This document shows positions 1 through 7,658 of a stretch of DNA of 10,207 nucleotides, piece after piece. The notes under the pieces are model-generated. The model was given only the letters and a program-made list of their open reading frames with translations, was not told the DNA's origin and made no database searches. The stretch is from positions 1 through 10,207 of the forward strand of contig CAJOGG010000028.1 in the NCBI GenBank assembly GCA_905234205.1. Direction: 5' to 3'. The DNA is from an uncultured Synergistales bacterium. GTDB lineage: Bacteria; Synergistota; Synergistia; Synergistales; Aminobacteriaceae. The position numbers and the translations under genes were made by a program. Numbering within the stretch: position 1 is the first letter of the stretch; every line of letters starts with the position of its first letter.

Positions 1-1591
<1,591 letters not shown>

Positions 1592-1667
1592 GAAAAATTT
1601 GTTGACGATTCTATTTTTTGAAGTTGCTTTGTAAACGTTGATGAGGGCGATAAAATTTGCGAATTTT

Positions 1668-1691
1668 TGTAGTTGAAAATGTAGTTGAAAA
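1668..1691. repeat. Perfect tandem duplication of a 12-bp unit, TGTAGTTGAAAA x2
   Basis: TGTAGTTGAAAA occupies 1668-1679 and again 1680-1691 with no mismatch. The repeat is centred about 95 nt upstream of the folP start. The unit is not internally palindromic. It could be a replication-slippage duplication or a pair of direct-repeat operator half-sites spaced about one helical turn apart. No other copy was noticed in the window. Confidence 0.85.
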
Positions 1692-1711
1692 AATCTTAGA
1701 GATTAAAGACG

Positions 1712-1740
1712 TTGGATTTCTGAAAAGTTCGATACATTAT
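1712..1740 (+). promoter_or_regulatory. Weak candidate promoter for folP
   Basis: TTGGAT (1712-1717) and CATTAT (1735-1740) are separated by 17 bp. Each matches the sigma-70-type consensus only partly (3/6 and 4/6). TATAAC (1738-1743) is an alternative -10. The position, about 30 nt before the start codon, fits a short leader. This is a low-confidence call. Confidence 0.3.
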
Positions 1741-1775
1741 AACATTTAATCGAAAATTTTTGGGAGGCATACAGC

Positions 1776-2927
1776 ATGATTTACCCGATTAATATTCATA
1801 CTCAAGACGACCTGAGAAAAATTTGCGCGCTCATAAAATCGGACTCGCGGGCCTTGGCCTATCTCTTGCCTAAGTCAAACGTACTTCACTTTTTCGCTGA
1901 TAAAGTTGACTACAGGGCAGCAGCTTTTCTCAAACAGGAGTTATTAGCGCGTGGAGGCGATACGATCGTTACTAAACACGTTATTGACGGTAAAGCAGAA
2001 TCAAGCGACGTGTTGTTAATGGCTACTCGTTCACAGTTACGAAGCCTGCTAGAAAAACTCAAGGCCATGGATTGCTGGGGGGTTAAAGAATTTCGCGAGG
2101 AGCTAGCAACTTGTATCAGCAACATAAACATCAACGAATGGTGCATAGGCGATAAATTAATTCTTAACCACGAGACAAAGCTAATGGCAATTATGAATTT
2201 GACTCCGGATTCGTTTTACGAGGCCAGTAGAGTTCAGGCGCATGAAATTTTATCGAAGGCCGAAAAGTTTTTGGGCGAGGGAGCCGCGATTCTTGACGTT
2301 GGAGCAGAGTCGACTCGTCCTGGGGCCAAGAATATAACAGAGGCTGAAGAGCTTGAAAGATTGTTGCCAGCGTTGAGAATTTTGCGCAAAAGTTTTCCCG
2401 AGGCTGTTATCTCCGTTGACACTTACAAAGCTAATGTTGCGCGTGCTGCTGTGGGTGAAGGGGCTGACATAATCAACGACATAAGCGGCTTTGAACTTGA
2501 TAGCGAGATGCCACGAGTGATAGCGGCGTCAAAAATTTCTTACGTGCTCTCACACATTAAAGGCACGCCGGAAAATCCTGCTAGCTATGAAAATTTATTG
2601 AGTGAAATGACGCTATATTTTGCGGAAAAATTAAAGGCTCTGGAGGCTGCTGGAGTTGATCGCGATAATATAATTCTTGATCCTGGCATAGGTTTTGGGA
2701 AAAGTGAAAGTGATTGTTACGCGATAATCAAGAATCTTGAGAGCTTCAAAATTTTTGGCCTGCCTATTATGATTGGACACTCACGCAAGAGATTAACGGG
2801 CAAGACTCTTTCAGGGACGTTGGCACTTACAGCGATGTTATACGGGCGAGCGAATTTGTTACGAGTTCATGACGTCGCGGAGAATCTTCAGGCTTTATCT
2901 ATGTCAGCTTCCATTGAGGGCATATAG
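1776..2927 (+). CDS. folP: Dihydropteroate synthase with N-terminal extension
   Basis: Cytoplasmic enzyme of folate synthesis; it condenses 6-hydroxymethyl-dihydropterin diphosphate with p-aminobenzoate to form dihydropteroate. The TIM-barrel catalytic domain covers about residues 130-383 and shows the diagnostic motifs: MNLTPDSF (140-147, pterin-site N141), ILDVGAESTRPGA (172-184), SVDTYK with D215, INDISG with N234, LDPGIGFGK (301-309), GHSRKRLTG (334-342) and RVHD (363-366). Residues 1-125 form an extension absent from the E. coli enzyme (about 280 aa). Similar extensions occur in DHPS of many Firmicutes and some archaea, including the recognisable LKQELLARGG and DVLLMATRSQ segments. ATG 1776 is preceded by GGGAGG at good spacing. 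The 3' end overlaps the convergent methyltransferase-GGDEF gene by 40 nt. No other folate gene is present in the window. Confidence 0.95.
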   Translation: MIYPINIHTQDDLRKICALIKSDSRALAYLLPKSNVLHFFADKVDYRAAAFLKQELLARGGDTIVTKHVIDGKAESSDVLLMATRSQLRSLLEKLKAMDCWGVKEFREELATCISNININEWCIGDKLILNHETKLMAIMNLTPDSFYEASRVQAHEILSKAEKFLGEGAAILDVGAESTRPGAKNITEAEELERLLPALRILRKSFPEAVISVDTYKANVARAAVGEGADIINDISGFELDSEMPRVIAASKISYVLSHIKGTPENPASYENLLSEMTLYFAEKLKALEAAGVDRDNIILDPGIGFGKSESDCYAIIKNLESFKIFGLPIMIGHSRKRLTGKTLSGTLALTAMLYGRANLLRVHDVAENLQALSMSASIEGI

Positions 2928-4141
2928 ACTTTGCAACAGGCTTTCCCGGATTTCTTGGCCTCATAAAGTGCTATGTCGCTCTCGTGAATTAGTGTGTCCA
3001 TGGATTTTTCAAGGCCATTTGTGCGTTGTGATATACCCGCGCTGACTGAAAGAGCTTTCATGAATTTGACTCCGCTGTAATAACTCAACAAGTTCTTCAT
3101 GAAAATGTTCACTTTGTTCTCAACCTCCAACGCCGATCTCAACCCTGTAAGCACGACCATAAATTCATCGCCCCCCATTCGCGCAATAAATCCATCTGTA
3201 AATTCACGTTGCATCATTTCCGCCGTGGCTGCTAGTGCTCTATCTCCTGCTTGATGTCCGTAAGTGTCGTTTACTAGTTTGAAGTTATCGAGATCAAAAT
3301 ATATGCAAGTTATGTTCTCTTCGTCTTTGTTGTTCTCAACGTATTCTTGTAAGTACCAACGAGTTGCAAGCCCCGTCAAATAATCTTGTTGAGCCATTTC
3401 GAGAATGCGTTTTTGATATTGTGATTTGTCTATGCTTTCAGTCCTGTATGAATTTTTCCAGAGCAATATTATCGATAGATATTCGTTGATGTTTTCAAGG
3501 GCTTGTTCTCCCTCGTATATTCTTTCTTTGTCGGGAATGCCAGCAAAATCTACGCGGAAAATTTTATCGTAAGGCCCCGAAGCGTTGACGAGTTCACGAA
3601 TATTTTTCAAGGCACTGGGTTTGTATATCGCGATAGCCTTTGAGGAGTTGAGGGAGTTTGTGATTTTATCGCTTTCAGCAGTCCCGGGTATGATCGAGAT
3701 AATTTCGTCGGACATTGCCAGAAATTTTTGGGCGTATGAAGCCGCTAATGAGTGAGAAGAAATTCCAGGTATAAAACTTGTCTCGAGGTCAGGGAAAATT
3801 TTTGTGAGCGCATCAACCAAATAAGCCCCTGTTGAATAAAGCATTGAGTCGCCAATCACAGGGAAAAAAATTTTTTGCGCACGTCGTAGTCCTGATTCAA
3901 TGCCCAATAATTGCTCACGTATAATCTTGTCCCGTTTATCTGCGTCCCTAGTCATTGGGAACAACAATCGAATTATTTTAGCGTCAGGAATATGAGTAAG
4001 AATAACTTTTTCCGCTATGCCTTGATTGTTATCATGAGAACGAGGCACGATAATGACATCAGAATCTTTTGCGGCGTTAAGAGCTTGCAACGTGATTAAA
4101 TCCGGATTTCCCGGCCCAACTCCAGCGATAATTAATCTCAT
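2888..4141 (-). CDS. Fusion of CbiL/CobI-type precorrin/cobalt-factor C20 methyltransferase domain with a GGDEF diguanylate cyclase domain
   Basis: One uninterrupted 417-residue frame. Residues 1-230 are a SAM-dependent tetrapyrrole methylase of the CbiL/CobI type, which methylates C20 of precorrin-2 or cobalt-factor II in corrin synthesis. They show GVGPGNPDLITLQAL (7-21), GDSMLYST (97-104), FIPGISSHS (123-131) and YLSIILLWK (221-229). Residues about 245-410 are a GGDEF domain: DYLTGLATR (253-261), FDLDNFKLVND (282-292) with metal and guanine contacts, MGGDEF (322-327) and SDIALYEAKKSGK (388-400). The active site looks intact; the RxxD inhibitory site is absent. The family GDP motif reads GDS, so methyltransferase activity is uncertain and the domain could be a ligand sensor. 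No signal peptide or membrane segment. ATG 4141 fits the family start but has no Shine-Dalgarno; the 46-nt gap before the divergent gene is too short for a cobalamin riboswitch. Confidence 0.93.
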   Translation of the reverse strand: MRLIIAGVGPGNPDLITLQALNAAKDSDVIIVPRSHDNNQGIAEKVILTHIPDAKIIRLLFPMTRDADKRDKIIREQLLGIESGLRRAQKIFFPVIGDSMLYSTGAYLVDALTKIFPDLETSFIPGISSHSLAASYAQKFLAMSDEIISIIPGTAESDKITNSLNSSKAIAIYKPSALKNIRELVNASGPYDKIFRVDFAGIPDKERIYEGEQALENINEYLSIILLWKNSYRTESIDKSQYQKRILEMAQQDYLTGLATRWYLQEYVENNKDEENITCIYFDLDNFKLVNDTYGHQAGDRALAATAEMMQREFTDGFIARMGGDEFMVVLTGLRSALEVENKVNIFMKNLLSYYSGVKFMKALSVSAGISQRTNGLEKSMDTLIHESDIALYEAKKSGKACCKVYMPSMEADIDKA

Positions 4142-4149
4142 AATAACGT

Positions 4150-4159
4150 TATAATATCA
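4150..4159. promoter_or_regulatory. Candidate bidirectional promoter core (TATAATA) between the CbiL-GGDEF fusion and the membrane protein gene
   Basis: TATAAT (4150-4155) faces the plus-strand gene and would give a leader of about 25 nt. On the minus strand, 4159-4151 read TGATATTAT, an extended -10 (TGn plus TATTAT) facing the fusion gene. Predicted initiation there falls only a few bases before ATG 4141, suggesting a nearly leaderless message, consistent with the missing ribosome binding site. The same heptamer occurs at 1247-1253 in the other divergent pair. No good -35 was seen in either direction. Confidence 0.5.
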
Positions 4160-4187
4160 CACAAAAATTCAAAGGAGGTTATCAACT

Positions 4188-4589
4188 ATGCTATATCTGT
4201 TCGGATTCGTGGCTGTAACGATATTTTTGCTAGGATTGTTTCAGTGGGCACAAGGCGGAGCAAGTTTATGGCGAATCTTCAGCATCAGACGTAAGGAGAA
4301 AGAGTTGACCCGCGCCGAAAGAGTTCAAGCCGAAAATGAAGTCAAACAATTAGAACAAGCTGCGGACAGAACTATAAGCGCAAGTTTTAGAATCATAGCG
4401 GTGTTGGCTGTACTAGTGTGGATATTCTTCGGGGTGACATTGATTCTTGAATTATTCGGAATTAATTGGGTAAGCAGCCTTTCAGCAAGAGCGAAATCAT
4501 ATTGGGCGCAACCGGGCGTTGGTTCACAACAAGCAACACCTAATCGCAATGAAATGCTAAGAAATATGGGGAACAACTTACGCAGATAG
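4188..4589 (+). CDS. Small membrane protein with two transmembrane helices, unknown function
   Basis: I do not recognise the family. The 133-residue protein has a hydrophobic helix at about 2-20 (MLYLFGFVAVTIFLLGLF) and a second at about 66-90 (FRIIAVLAVLVWIFFGVTLI). Between them is a charged, probably helical or coiled-coil segment rich in Lys, Arg and Glu (33-60). The C-terminal tail (about 95-133) is polar and Asn/Gln-rich. The positive-inside rule places the charged loop in the cytoplasm, giving a hairpin with both ends outside; this is inference. The start is well supported: AAAGGAGG (4171-4178) lies 9 nt before ATG 4188. The gene is divergent from the CbiL-GGDEF fusion with only 46 nt between starts, so the two may be co-regulated. 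Confidence 0.8.
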   Translation: MLYLFGFVAVTIFLLGLFQWAQGGASLWRIFSIRRKEKELTRAERVQAENEVKQLEQAADRTISASFRIIAVLAVLVWIFFGVTLILELFGINWVSSLSARAKSYWAQPGVGSQQATPNRNEMLRNMGNNLRR

Positions 4590-4680
4590 AAGCTCGCAAT
4601 TGAGAGCAATGAATGATGAGGAGATTGACTGCTCAGATATTCCAGCATTAACCGATGAAGAACTCAACAGTGCGAACTGA
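4561..4680 (+). pseudogene. Remnant resembling the conserved segment of a BrnA-type antitoxin
   Basis: A stop-free stretch from 4561 to the TGA at 4678-4680 encodes about 39 residues. It includes QLRAMNDEEIDCSDIPALTD, closely resembling the D-[ED]-[ED]-I-D-x-S-D-I-P-x-L-[TD] segment that precedes the ribbon-helix-helix DNA-binding part of BrnA-family antitoxins. The part after this segment is missing: the frame stops right after EELNSAN. No BrnT or HicA-like toxin is nearby. ATG 4609 could start a 23-residue peptide, but only a weak binding site precedes it. The stretch overlaps the 3' end of the membrane protein gene in another frame. It is most simply a decayed toxin-antitoxin trace; chance resemblance cannot be excluded at this length. 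Confidence 0.4.
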
Positions 4681-4742
4681 CTTAGTTGTGTTCCTAACAA
4701 CGAGTTAATGTATCTTGCCATAAAGAAGGAGTGATTTAGCGA

Positions 4743-5393
4743 TTGATTAAGTTAGTGATATTTGACCACGATATGACGATTGTAGACTCGAGTTATGCAA
4801 TTATGGCGGGCTTCAATTACGTTGCTGAACATGAGGGCCTGCCTCTTGTATCTCATGAGCTTACGATGAAATATATAGCGACTCCTATTCCAACTTTTTG
4901 TGAGGGATTACTCGGCGAATATCGTCCGGAATGGATTAAGCTTTATCGCGAGGCCAGCAACAAGTTGGAGCGTGAGTTAATCAAGCCGTTTGATGACACT
5001 GTGCCAACTTTGACGGCGTTACGTGACATGGGGATAAAGCTTGCCGTTGTGTCTAATCGTGAAAGGCCGAGGCTTGCTCTTGAGAATACTGACCTAGCGA
5101 AATATTTTGATGCTATGGTCGGCGCGCATGAACCTTATGGAAAATTGCCTTATAAACCCAATCCCGCAATGATTAACGAGTTACTCGCGCACTTAGATAT
5201 AAAACCGGCCGAAGCTGTTTACGTTGGAGACGCGGATCTTGATATAGTAACGGCAATAGCTGCTCACGTTCGCGGCATAGGCATAAGCAAGGGAACTTTT
5301 ACGGCCAAGGAGTTAATGCAGTTAGGAGCATGGAAGAGTATAGACTCGTTGCACGAATTAATCGAAATCGTAAAATCTGATGAAGCCAATTAA
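4743..5393 (+). CDS. HAD-superfamily hydrolase (phosphoglycolate phosphatase-like)
   Basis: Cytoplasmic phosphatase of the haloacid dehalogenase superfamily, subfamily I, with an alpha-helical cap; the substrate is not predictable. All four HAD motifs are visible in the 216 residues: motif I FDHDMT with nucleophile D8 and D10, motif II VVSN with S104, motif III lysine in YKPNP (K138), and motif IV GDADLD (162-167) with D163 and D167. Residues 15-80 form the helical cap. The length is typical of Gph/PGMB-like enzymes. The start is TTG 4743, the only in-frame initiation codon after a TAG at 4737-4739. AAGGAG (4726-4731) lies 11 nt upstream, and residue 2 onward matches the family's usual M-x-K-L-V-I-F-D opening. 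The 3' end overlaps the DUF255 gene by 14 nt, suggesting translational coupling. The phosphatase class is secure; any role tied to the next gene is inferred. Confidence 0.93.
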   Translation: MIKLVIFDHDMTIVDSSYAIMAGFNYVAEHEGLPLVSHELTMKYIATPIPTFCEGLLGEYRPEWIKLYREASNKLERELIKPFDDTVPTLTALRDMGIKLAVVSNRERPRLALENTDLAKYFDAMVGAHEPYGKLPYKPNPAMINELLAHLDIKPAEAVYVGDADLDIVTAIAAHVRGIGISKGTFTAKELMQLGAWKSIDSLHELIEIVKSDEAN

Positions 5394-7608
5394 TACAAGC
5401 GTCTTTATGAGTGAGTTAGGCTCACTTGCTGCTTATGGTGAATACAGTGAGGAAATCGCGGCCAAGTCTGCTAAAAAAGCTTTTGTCCCTGTAAATCATT
5501 TAGGTAGCGAGTTAAGCCCGTATTTATTACAGCACGCGAAAAATCCTGTAGGTTGGTATCCTTGGGGGCCGGAAGCTTTTGAAGTTGCACGCCGTGAAGA
5601 TCGCCCGATATTTTTATCCATAGGTTACTCGTCTGAACATTGGTGCCATGTAATGGAGCGCGACTCTTTTAACGATCCAGAAGTTGCTGGCTTCATGAAT
5701 GAGACTTGTATTCCCGTTAAAGTTGATCGAGAAGAACACCCCGAGCTCGATAATTTATTCATGGAGGTATGCAGACTTCAAAACGGTAGCGCGGGGTGGC
5801 CTTTGAATATATTCCTGTTGCCTGATGGTCGTCCGTTTTTCTGCACAACTTGGCTTCCCAAAAGAACTACAGGACAAATGCCAGGGATTACAGATTTAAT
5901 GCCGCGTATTAAATGGTTATGGAAAGTTCAGCCTGAAGACATTGAACGCGCCGCTAATGAACTCTACGAAATGGTCAAAGAACGCTTTGAGATTTTATCA
6001 GGTGCTAAGAACAGGACAGGCGGACGTATAGGAAAGTTGAAAGTTTACGAGGCTTTTAACGATATTCGACGAGTATTTGACATACGCTGGGGAGGTTTTG
6101 GCAAGGCTCCGAAATTTCCTGAACCCAACAAGCTATTATTTCTCTTAAAGCAAGCTGAAGAGACTTCAGGGGCTTCTAAGCGCGATAAATCTGATGCTGC
6201 AACAATCGTTGATGTAACTTTACGGCGAATGTGGCGCGGAGGCATTCACGATCATTTAGGCGGGGGCTTCTCTCGTTATGCTGTCGATGAACGCTGGCTA
6301 GTGCCTCACTTTGAGAAGTTGTTGTGCGATCAAGCTATGTTGTTGTTAGTGACGGCCAAGGCTCAAGAGCTTAACCAGAATTCATTCCACAGATTAATGG
6401 CTGAGGACATAATTTTTTGCATAACCAGATATTTCACTGATAATAATTCTTACTCTCAAGGCTTTAGATCCGCGATTGATGGCGATACCCCGGAAGGCGA
6501 AGGACGTTATTATTTATGGAACGAGAACGAAATAAAACAAATTTTACCTGAAGGTGATGCGGGATTATTTTGCGCGGCTTATGCTGTCTTACCAAGCGGA
6601 AATTTTAGCAACGAGGTTGCGGGCTCACAGATGAGTTGGAATATTTTATACGAGGCCTCAACAGTGAATGAACTTGCTAAACGTTACGGGATTAAGGGCT
6701 CCGAGGTGGGCAAAAGATTATACGAGTGCAGAAAGTTGTTGCTTGAATATCGTGATAAGCGTTACCCGTTGAGAAGCGACAACAAAGTCTTAATGGGCTG
6801 GAACGGTTTAATGATTGGCGCCTTGGCCCGAGCGTCAGTGGTCTTTGAGCAAACTGAATGGCGTGAAATTGCTGAACGTGCTGCGTTATTTCTTGGCAAG
6901 AGTTTACCCGATAAAAGCAATAATTGGCGACGTTGCTGGATTGATGGCCACGCAACACTGGAAGCTATCACAGAGGATTACGCGTTTTTCTTATGGGGAG
7001 TAATTGAGCTTTACAAGGCAGCTAAACATTTTAACGCCGGAGAACGACAGCTTAACGACTGGATTACAATGGCAAAAACTTTAGCTGATACTATGCTGCA
7101 AAAATTTTGGGACGATAAGAACGGCGGTTTGTATCTCTCTCATGAAAATAGCCAGTACGAATTTATTCGCATGAAATCGGCTGAAGATATTAACTCTTTA
7201 CCCTCGGCAAATTCTTTCGCTGTGATCGCTTTGAACGAGTTAGCCATGATTCTTGAGGAGAAAAATTACTCTGACCAGGCACGAAAAATTATTGGCTGCT
7301 TCTCTCATTATGCTAGCGAAAATCCTTTAGCTTGTATCTCGCTCTTAACCGCTGATCTAATTTGGAAACCCGTCAAGAAAAAGCCTGAACCCGTTCACGA
7401 AGTCAAGCCCATACCGACAGACGAAGAACTCAACGCCCCAGAGCCAGAGCTAACAGTACAAAACGATCTCAAGGATTCAGACTCAAGAAGAGCCGCAAGA
7501 GCCGCAAGACGTGAACGAGCAGAACGTACCGCCACTTCAGACAGAGCAGAACGAGCAGAAAGAAGAAGTGCAAGAGCTCACAGAACTGCCAGAACTCGCG
7601 AAAGATAA
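5380..7608 (+). CDS. DUF255 / YyaL-SSP411-like protein: thioredoxin-like domain plus alpha/alpha barrel, with altered CxxC and Arg-rich tail
   Basis: Homologue of bacterial YyaL and animal spermatogenesis-associated protein 20; the biochemical function is unsettled. Residues 39-170 are thioredoxin-like: [23 protein letters not shown] (41-63), [21 protein letters not shown] (77-97) and [12 protein letters not shown] (114-125). The usual CHWC redox motif reads EHWC, so only C89 remains. Residues about 220-660 form the six-hairpin barrel, with [40 protein letters not shown] and [15 protein letters not shown]. The last 80 residues (663-742) are extra: a Pro/Glu linker followed by 40 residues containing 16 arginines. 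ATG 5380 lies within the HAD gene's last codons and has no clear binding site, implying coupled translation. ATG 5407 is an alternative start; the conserved domain begins after both. No signal peptide, so probably cytoplasmic. Confidence 0.92.
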   Translation: MKPINTSVFMSELGSLAAYGEYSEEIAAKSAKKAFVPVNHLGSELSPYLLQHAKNPVGWYPWGPEAFEVARREDRPIFLSIGYSSEHWCHVMERDSFNDPEVAGFMNETCIPVKVDREEHPELDNLFMEVCRLQNGSAGWPLNIFLLPDGRPFFCTTWLPKRTTGQMPGITDLMPRIKWLWKVQPEDIERAANELYEMVKERFEILSGAKNRTGGRIGKLKVYEAFNDIRRVFDIRWGGFGKAPKFPEPNKLLFLLKQAEETSGASKRDKSDAATIVDVTLRRMWRGGIHDHLGGGFSRYAVDERWLVPHFEKLLCDQAMLLLVTAKAQELNQNSFHRLMAEDIIFCITRYFTDNNSYSQGFRSAIDGDTPEGEGRYYLWNENEIKQILPEGDAGLFCAAYAVLPSGNFSNEVAGSQMSWNILYEASTVNELAKRYGIKGSEVGKRLYECRKLLLEYRDKRYPLRSDNKVLMGWNGLMIGALARASVVFEQTEWREIAERAALFLGKSLPDKSNNWRRCWIDGHATLEAITEDYAFFLWGVIELYKAAKHFNAGERQLNDWITMAKTLADTMLQKFWDDKNGGLYLSHENSQYEFIRMKSAEDINSLPSANSFAVIALNELAMILEEKNYSDQARKIIGCFSHYASENPLACISLLTADLIWKPVKKKPEPVHEVKPIPTDEELNAPEPELTVQNDLKDSDSRRAARAARRERAERTATSDRAERAERRSARAHRTARTRER

Positions 7609-7614
7609 TATAAT
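7586..7614 (+). promoter_or_regulatory. Candidate promoter for the exported-protein pair
   Basis: A perfect TATAAT (7609-7614) lies 17 bp downstream of CTGCCA (7586-7591), which matches the -35 consensus at 4 of 6 positions. Initiation would fall near 7621, giving a leader of about 40 nt before the GTG start. The -35 lies inside the last codons of the DUF255 gene. No terminator hairpin separates the genes, so read-through from upstream is also possible. Confidence 0.55.
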
Positions 7615-7644
7615 GTACACATATTCGGAACTATAAATTTTATT

Positions 7645-7650
7645 AGGAGG
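7645..7650 (+). promoter_or_regulatory. Ribosome binding site AGGAGG that decides the start of the exported protein
   Basis: AGGAGG ends only 2 nt before ATG 7653, too close for normal initiation, but 8 nt before the in-frame GTG at 7659, which is ideal spacing. This favours GTG 7659 as the true start. Confidence 0.7.
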
Positions 7651-7658
7651 TAATGAAC

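Larger units (their letters stand above)
1592..1775. other. AT-rich intergenic spacer upstream of folP
   Basis: This 184-nt non-coding stretch holds a tandem 12-bp duplication (1668-1691), a weak promoter candidate (1712-1740) and the folP ribosome binding site GGGAGG (1761-1766). I see no convincing terminator hairpin, riboswitch fold or small open frame. Confidence 0.6.

Noticed and set aside
1910..2146. 78-codon minus-strand frame
   Set aside because: It is antisense to folP, whose own motifs are unmistakable.
4142..4187. Cobalamin riboswitch controlling the CbiL-GGDEF gene
   Set aside because: The gap to the divergent gene is 46 nt, far too short for that RNA class, and no characteristic motif was seen.
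4325..4648. 107-codon minus-strand frame
   Set aside because: It is antisense to the membrane protein gene, which has a strong binding site and clear helices; no initiation signal was seen for the reverse frame.
4654..4671. Shared TDEELN peptide in the antitoxin-like remnant and the DUF255 tail (near 7417-7434)
   Set aside because: The match is six residues in acidic linker-like sequence and is best explained by chance; no wider DNA similarity surrounds it.
4684..4704. Inverted repeat GTTGT...ACAAC as a terminator
   Set aside because: The stem is only 5 bp with little GC, and no T-run follows.
7653..7658. ATG 7653 as start of the large exported protein
   Set aside because: AGGAGG ends only 2 nt before it; GTG 7659 in the same frame has 8-nt spacing and gives a cleaner signal peptide.
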